Below, piece after piece: positions 7,919 to 10,534 of a DNA stretch of 10,534 nt; position 1 is the stretch's first letter; each line of letters begins with the position of its first letter. Below the pieces are notes generated by a model, which did no database searches, was not told the origin of the DNA, and worked only from the letters and a program-made list of their open reading frames with translations. Both the position numbers and the translations under genes were made by a program. Source of the stretch: Bacteroidales bacterium UBA3816 (lineage in GTDB: Bacteria > Bacteroidota > Bacteroidia > Bacteroidales > P3); contig DFDY01000195.1 in the NCBI GenBank assembly GCA_002368955.1, forward strand, positions 1 to 10,534, given 5' to 3'.

Positions 7919-10122
7919 ATAAAAAACAAATCTATTCGCGCTTTTTCCTCTTCCTCACCCTCCTGCTGTTCCTTCTGCCTATAACCGTAGGTGCGCAGGA
8001 GCCCCCTGAGGCTGCCTACCCCTATCGTCGCGACATAGAGAAAAACAAATTCGACCGAGTGGAACAAAAACTCTTCCGTCACCTGCGCCGCGACACCCTC
8101 AGCGTTGAGTTGCACTATGCCGCCCACATTCTTTTCGTCACTCCTTCCTACCCCCATTTCAACACTGACAGTGCCTACTCTCACCTGGTCACCGCCTACA
8201 ACATCTATCAGAAGGCCGACCTGAAGCAGACCGAACGACTGGAGCGCGACAGCTACAGCGGTGCCCTTTTCGACTATCGCCTGCGGCAACTTGGTGCCAT
8301 GGCACTGAACGGTGCCCGCACCCGCGGCACTCCTGATGCCTTCCGCCATTTCCTTGATTACTACCTTCTTGCCCCGGACGACCTCCGCGATAGCGCAGTC
8401 TTTCTGCGCGACAGTGTCGAATATCACATTGCCCTCCGTGCTGGCACACAGCAGATGCTCGACGACTTCATCACCCGACGTCCCCAGTCCCACTTCGCCA
8501 ACATGGCTGTCCACTGCCGCGACAGCTTGGCCTTTACCCTCGCCGACAGCCGCCACTCCACTGAGGCCTATAGCCAGTTCCTCGCCGCCTATCCCACCTC
8601 ATATCTTGCAGGGCGAGCCGCCGACAGCCTCTTTTTACTCGACTTCCGCCTGTGCCGGCAATTCGATTCGGAGCAAAACTACCGTGCCTACGCCGACCGC
8701 CATCCTTCCAGCCCCTATAGCACACAGGCAATATGGCTGGCCGACAGCATTGAGTACCATCGTAATGTCGATACCGCCCAGTGGCATAGCCTACTGCAGT
8801 TTGCCGACATGCACCTGCACAACTCATGGCGCGACACAGCCCTGTTTTCCCTCGCCCGCTTTGCCCTCCGCCATCGGCATATAGAGGCTGCCGACCAAGC
8901 CGTCCGCCGCCTTATGCCCGGCACAGCCACCTATGCCCAGACAGCCCTGCTCCTCCACGATGCCTACCTCCACACCTCCTTGCGCAACTTCCACCGCTTC
9001 TACAGCCACTATCCCAACCTCATGACCGCACGGGCACGCCGCCAGGACTCACTAGCCTACCTGCTGGTGCAAAACTACGATTACCGGTTTGCCGACAGCT
9101 GCATCCGTGCCGTTGCCCCTGCCCACGAGGCTCTCCTATGGCTACAACAGATACTTAAAGATGATATCGACAATGGCCGCCTCGGAGCCGCCCTCTCCAC
9201 CGCCCATGCCTATGCCGACGTCTTTGGCTATAACCCTGAATATCTCGGGCTTTTGGGCACACTCTCAACAGCCCACACACCTCTGACCCAAAGGCTCACA
9301 CAATCCCCCAAGTCCATTTCTACCAAAGTCAATACTACTCAAGGAGATGAGTATGCCCCCGTGCCCAGTGCTGACGGCCAGATGCTATACTTTGCGGGTC
9401 GTAACCGTCCTTTCAACCTTGGTGGCGAAGACATCTTCTACACCCACCGCCACAAAGGTAGGTGGGCCGAAGCAGAACTCCTCATCGACCTCTCCCACAC
9501 CTATGGCAACGAAGTCCCTCTATCCGTTTCGCCGGACGGCAACACCCTGCTCCTCTATCAAACGGGCCGCCTCTTACGCGCCCAACGACAAGCGCAGGAA
9601 TGGGAAGTCAGGCCCCTCGACCTCCCCGTTGCGAGCGGAACCGTCACCGACGCCACCCTCTCTGCTGACGGCCGTGTGCTCATTCTCACCGCCTTTGGCC
9701 CCACAGAACGCGAGGTCGACAGTTCTCTGAACATCTACGTTTCCTTTCTCGACAGCAATGATCATTGGAGCCAACCTGTGGAAGTGGGTCCCGACATCAA
9801 TACACCCTTCGACGAGCGGTCTCCCTTTCTTGCGGGCGACATGAACACACTCTATTTCTCCTCCGAAGGCCACGGCTCCCTTGGCCAGATGGACATCTAT
9901 ATGACCACCCGCCTCGACGACACTTACACCCACTGGTCAGCACCTGTCAATCTTGGACCCGTGATCAACACCACCGGTGACGACTGGGGCTGCCAAGTCA
10001 CCGCCGACGGCAAAAACATATACTTTGCCCGCCGCACAACCTCGCTTGACATATATATTGCTCCCCTACCTCTAGAACTACAACCGTCAGAAAGCCAACA
10101 TCCAATCCAGAATAGGTTTTGA
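7915..10122 (+). CDS. Secreted helical-repeat / PD40 beta-propeller protein, PorE-like without OmpA domain
   Basis: A 735-residue exported protein of unknown function. The GTG start is chosen because it yields a textbook Sec signal peptide: basic MNKKQIYSR, a hydrophobic core (10-23) and likely signal peptidase I cleavage after VGA (25-27). The next in-frame Met, residue 129, would remove it. There is no lipobox cysteine. Residues about 30-460 are alpha-helical and repeat-rich, including four clear degenerate repeats of 35-39 residues at 138-285 and a related unit at 354-387. Residues about 477-720 form at least five PD40/WD40-like blades starting near 477, 532, 577, 633 and 688, with signatures such as SADGQMLYFAG, SPDGNTLLLY, NTLYFSSEG and TADGKNIYFA. 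Proteins of this order (TPR-like, then PD40, then OmpA-like) include PorE of type IX secretion, but this one ends just after the propeller. It probably sits in the periplasm or at the outer membrane as a scaffold. Coupling to the glucan synthase suggests a linked role, which is inference only. Confidence 0.85.
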   Translation: MNKKQIYSRFFLFLTLLLFLLPITVGAQEPPEAAYPYRRDIEKNKFDRVEQKLFRHLRRDTLSVELHYAAHILFVTPSYPHFNTDSAYSHLVTAYNIYQKADLKQTERLERDSYSGALFDYRLRQLGAMALNGARTRGTPDAFRHFLDYYLLAPDDLRDSAVFLRDSVEYHIALRAGTQQMLDDFITRRPQSHFANMAVHCRDSLAFTLADSRHSTEAYSQFLAAYPTSYLAGRAADSLFLLDFRLCRQFDSEQNYRAYADRHPSSPYSTQAIWLADSIEYHRNVDTAQWHSLLQFADMHLHNSWRDTALFSLARFALRHRHIEAADQAVRRLMPGTATYAQTALLLHDAYLHTSLRNFHRFYSHYPNLMTARARRQDSLAYLLVQNYDYRFADSCIRAVAPAHEALLWLQQILKDDIDNGRLGAALSTAHAYADVFGYNPEYLGLLGTLSTAHTPLTQRLTQSPKSISTKVNTTQGDEYAPVPSADGQMLYFAGRNRPFNLGGEDIFYTHRHKGRWAEAELLIDLSHTYGNEVPLSVSPDGNTLLLYQTGRLLRAQRQAQEWEVRPLDLPVASGTVTDATLSADGRVLILTAFGPTEREVDSSLNIYVSFLDSNDHWSQPVEVGPDINTPFDERSPFLAGDMNTLYFSSEGHGSLGQMDIYMTTRLDDTYTHWSAPVNLGPVINTTGDDWGCQVTADGKNIYFARRTTSLDIYIAPLPLELQPSESQHPIQNRF
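8326..8769 (+). repeat. Four degenerate ~37-residue protein repeats with an (R/A)DS(L/V/I) signature
   Basis: Residues 138-176, 177-213, 214-248 and 249-285 of the propeller protein align as repeats of 39, 37, 35 and 37 residues. The shared pattern is an aromatic or aliphatic helix (FRHFLDYY, LDDFITRRP, YSQFLAAYP, YRAYADRHP), a Pro or Ser turn in most units, and a second helix containing RDSVEY, RDSLAF, ADSLFL or ADSIEY. A further unit at 354-387 (FYSHYP ... RRQDSLAYL) fits the same pattern. The repeats are visible at protein level only, since the DNA has diverged. They resemble alpha-solenoid units of the TPR class but do not follow the canonical TPR consensus. Confidence 0.6.
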
Positions 10123-10136
10123 CAATCATTCAAAAC
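10116..10136 (+). terminator. AT-rich hairpin overlapping the stop codon, possible weak terminator
   Basis: GTTTTGA at 10116-10122 and TCAAAAC at 10130-10136 are perfect 7-bp inverted repeats around a 7-nt loop, extendable by one G-U pair. The left arm contains the TGA stop of the propeller gene. No T-run follows and the stem is AT-rich, so intrinsic termination would be weak; protecting the mRNA 3' end is another possibility. Confidence 0.3.
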
Positions 10137-10158
10137 TACCACTAAAGACATAATGAGA

Positions 10159-10186
10159 ATCACTCAAGTTTTATTGTTGAGGTGAT
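10159..10186 (+). terminator. Second imperfect hairpin downstream of the operon
   Basis: ATCACTCAA at 10159-10167 pairs with TTGAGGTGAT at 10177-10186, nine pairs with a single bulged base, around a 9-nt T-rich loop. It lies about 37 bases after the stop codon, where an operon terminator would be expected, but no T-tract follows the stem. The call rests on position and symmetry only. Confidence 0.3.
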
Positions 10187-10297
10187 AGCAGATAGAGTGC
10201 AAAATTGGAATAGGGTGGTGTGACATTACTTTGCTGGAAGAAGCATCAAATTCATTATTTCTCGCATACATAATGCGCTTCTCATATAACCTGCAAC

Positions 10298-10478
10298 GCT
10301 CTAGTACAAAGTATGACTGATTCTTGCTTGTATTACTCAATGTGGCGTGTCTTCGACACGCTGAGTAGTAGGGGTTTCGCTATCCCCACACTGCGCTCCC
10401 GTTGGTCGCTTAGTATGGGGTTATTGAGATTCACCCTCTTCGAGGCTGCTAAAAATCAGTCTTTTATCAAACTAGAGC
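10298..10478. repeat. 181-bp palindromic element bounded by 25-nt imperfect inverted repeats
   Basis: The left end is GCTCTAGT (10298-10305), nine bases, then GACTGATT (10315-10322). The right end is AATCAGTC (10454-10461), nine bases, then ACTAGAGC (10471-10478). Both 8-mers are exact reverse complements with identical spacing. Inside lie three hairpins: GCGTGTC-TTC-GACACGC (10345-10361, perfect); CCCCACACT (10384-10392) with AGTATGGGG (10412-10420), 8 of 9 pairs; and CACCCTC-TTC-GAGGCTG (10432-10448, 6 of 7 pairs). The whole could fold as an outer stem enclosing three arms. A dispersed non-autonomous repeat (REP/BIME-like or MITE-like) or a structured RNA would explain it. I cannot tell copy number from one window. 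Confidence 0.5.
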
Positions 10479-10534
10479 CTTTGGGTTTAACCTTCTTTGT
10501 TCAACGGAATGGCTTTGTAACACCGCTGCCACCA

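Larger units (their letters stand above)
10123..10534. other. 3' intergenic region with structured element
   Basis: This 412-base stretch contains no recognisable gene. The first part (10123-10297) is AT-rich and holds the two hairpins near the operon end plus a small 5-bp hairpin (CGCAT at 10263-10267 with ATGCG at 10273-10277). The second part carries the inverted-repeat-bounded element at 10298-10478. The last 56 bases show no structure that I can identify. One frame stays open from 10274 to the window edge but reads through the palindromic element and is not called as a gene. Confidence 0.6.

Noticed and set aside
7915..8001. Lipoprotein signal peptide on the propeller protein
   Set aside because: The N-terminal hydrophobic segment ends in ITVGAQEPP with no cysteine, so signal peptidase I, not II, is predicted.
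9973..10122. Type IX secretion C-terminal sorting domain on the propeller protein
   Set aside because: The C-terminus runs straight from the last PD40 blade into a short Ser/Gln-rich tail and lacks the beta-rich 70-100 residue sorting domain.
10480..10534. tRNA 3' end, suggested by the terminal CCACCA of the window
   Set aside because: No T-arm consensus with paired stem precedes it and no acceptor, D or anticodon arm can be drawn upstream.
10123..10534. CRISPR array
   Set aside because: The repeats here are inverted and nested, not regularly spaced direct repeats with unique spacers.

Overview
The window looks like a chromosomal segment from a member of the Bacteroidota, most likely Bacteroidales. 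The upstream region carries two matches to the Bacteroidota promoter consensus (TTG/TTTG, then TAnnTTTG). Translation starts after an A-rich leader with no Shine-Dalgarno sequence. The second gene encodes a PD40 beta-propeller protein of a style common in that phylum. The coding sequence is GC-rich and the flanking DNA is clearly AT-richer. Genus cannot be set from the sequence.

Layout: 1-250 is an AT-rich upstream region with two overlapping promoter candidates. 251-7918 is one very large gene for a 2555-residue cyclic beta-1,2-glucan synthase (NdvB/ChvB/Cgs type). It has a membrane-embedded GT84 glycosyltransferase, a central glycoamylase-like cyclisation domain (GH189 type) and a C-terminal GH94 phosphorylase-like module. 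7915-10122 overlaps it by four bases (GTGA) and encodes a 735-residue Sec-exported protein with N-terminal helical repeats and a C-terminal PD40 propeller. The domain order recalls the type IX secretion component PorE, but the OmpA-like peptidoglycan-binding domain is missing. 10123-10534 is non-coding as far as can be judged. It holds two weak hairpins and a roughly 181-bp structured element (10298-10478) bounded by 25-nt imperfect inverted repeats, with three hairpins inside.

The two genes almost certainly form an operon with translational coupling. By family knowledge, the first product should polymerise glucose from UDP-glucose at the inner membrane, trim the chain by phosphorolysis and cyclise it. 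The exporter used in alpha-proteobacteria (the ABC transporter NdvA/ChvA/Cgt) is not in this window. Whether the coupled propeller protein takes part in export, periplasmic handling or surface display of the glucan is an open inference and the most interesting biological question here. The second point of interest is the 3' palindromic element, which resembles a dispersed non-autonomous repeat or a structured RNA rather than a gene.
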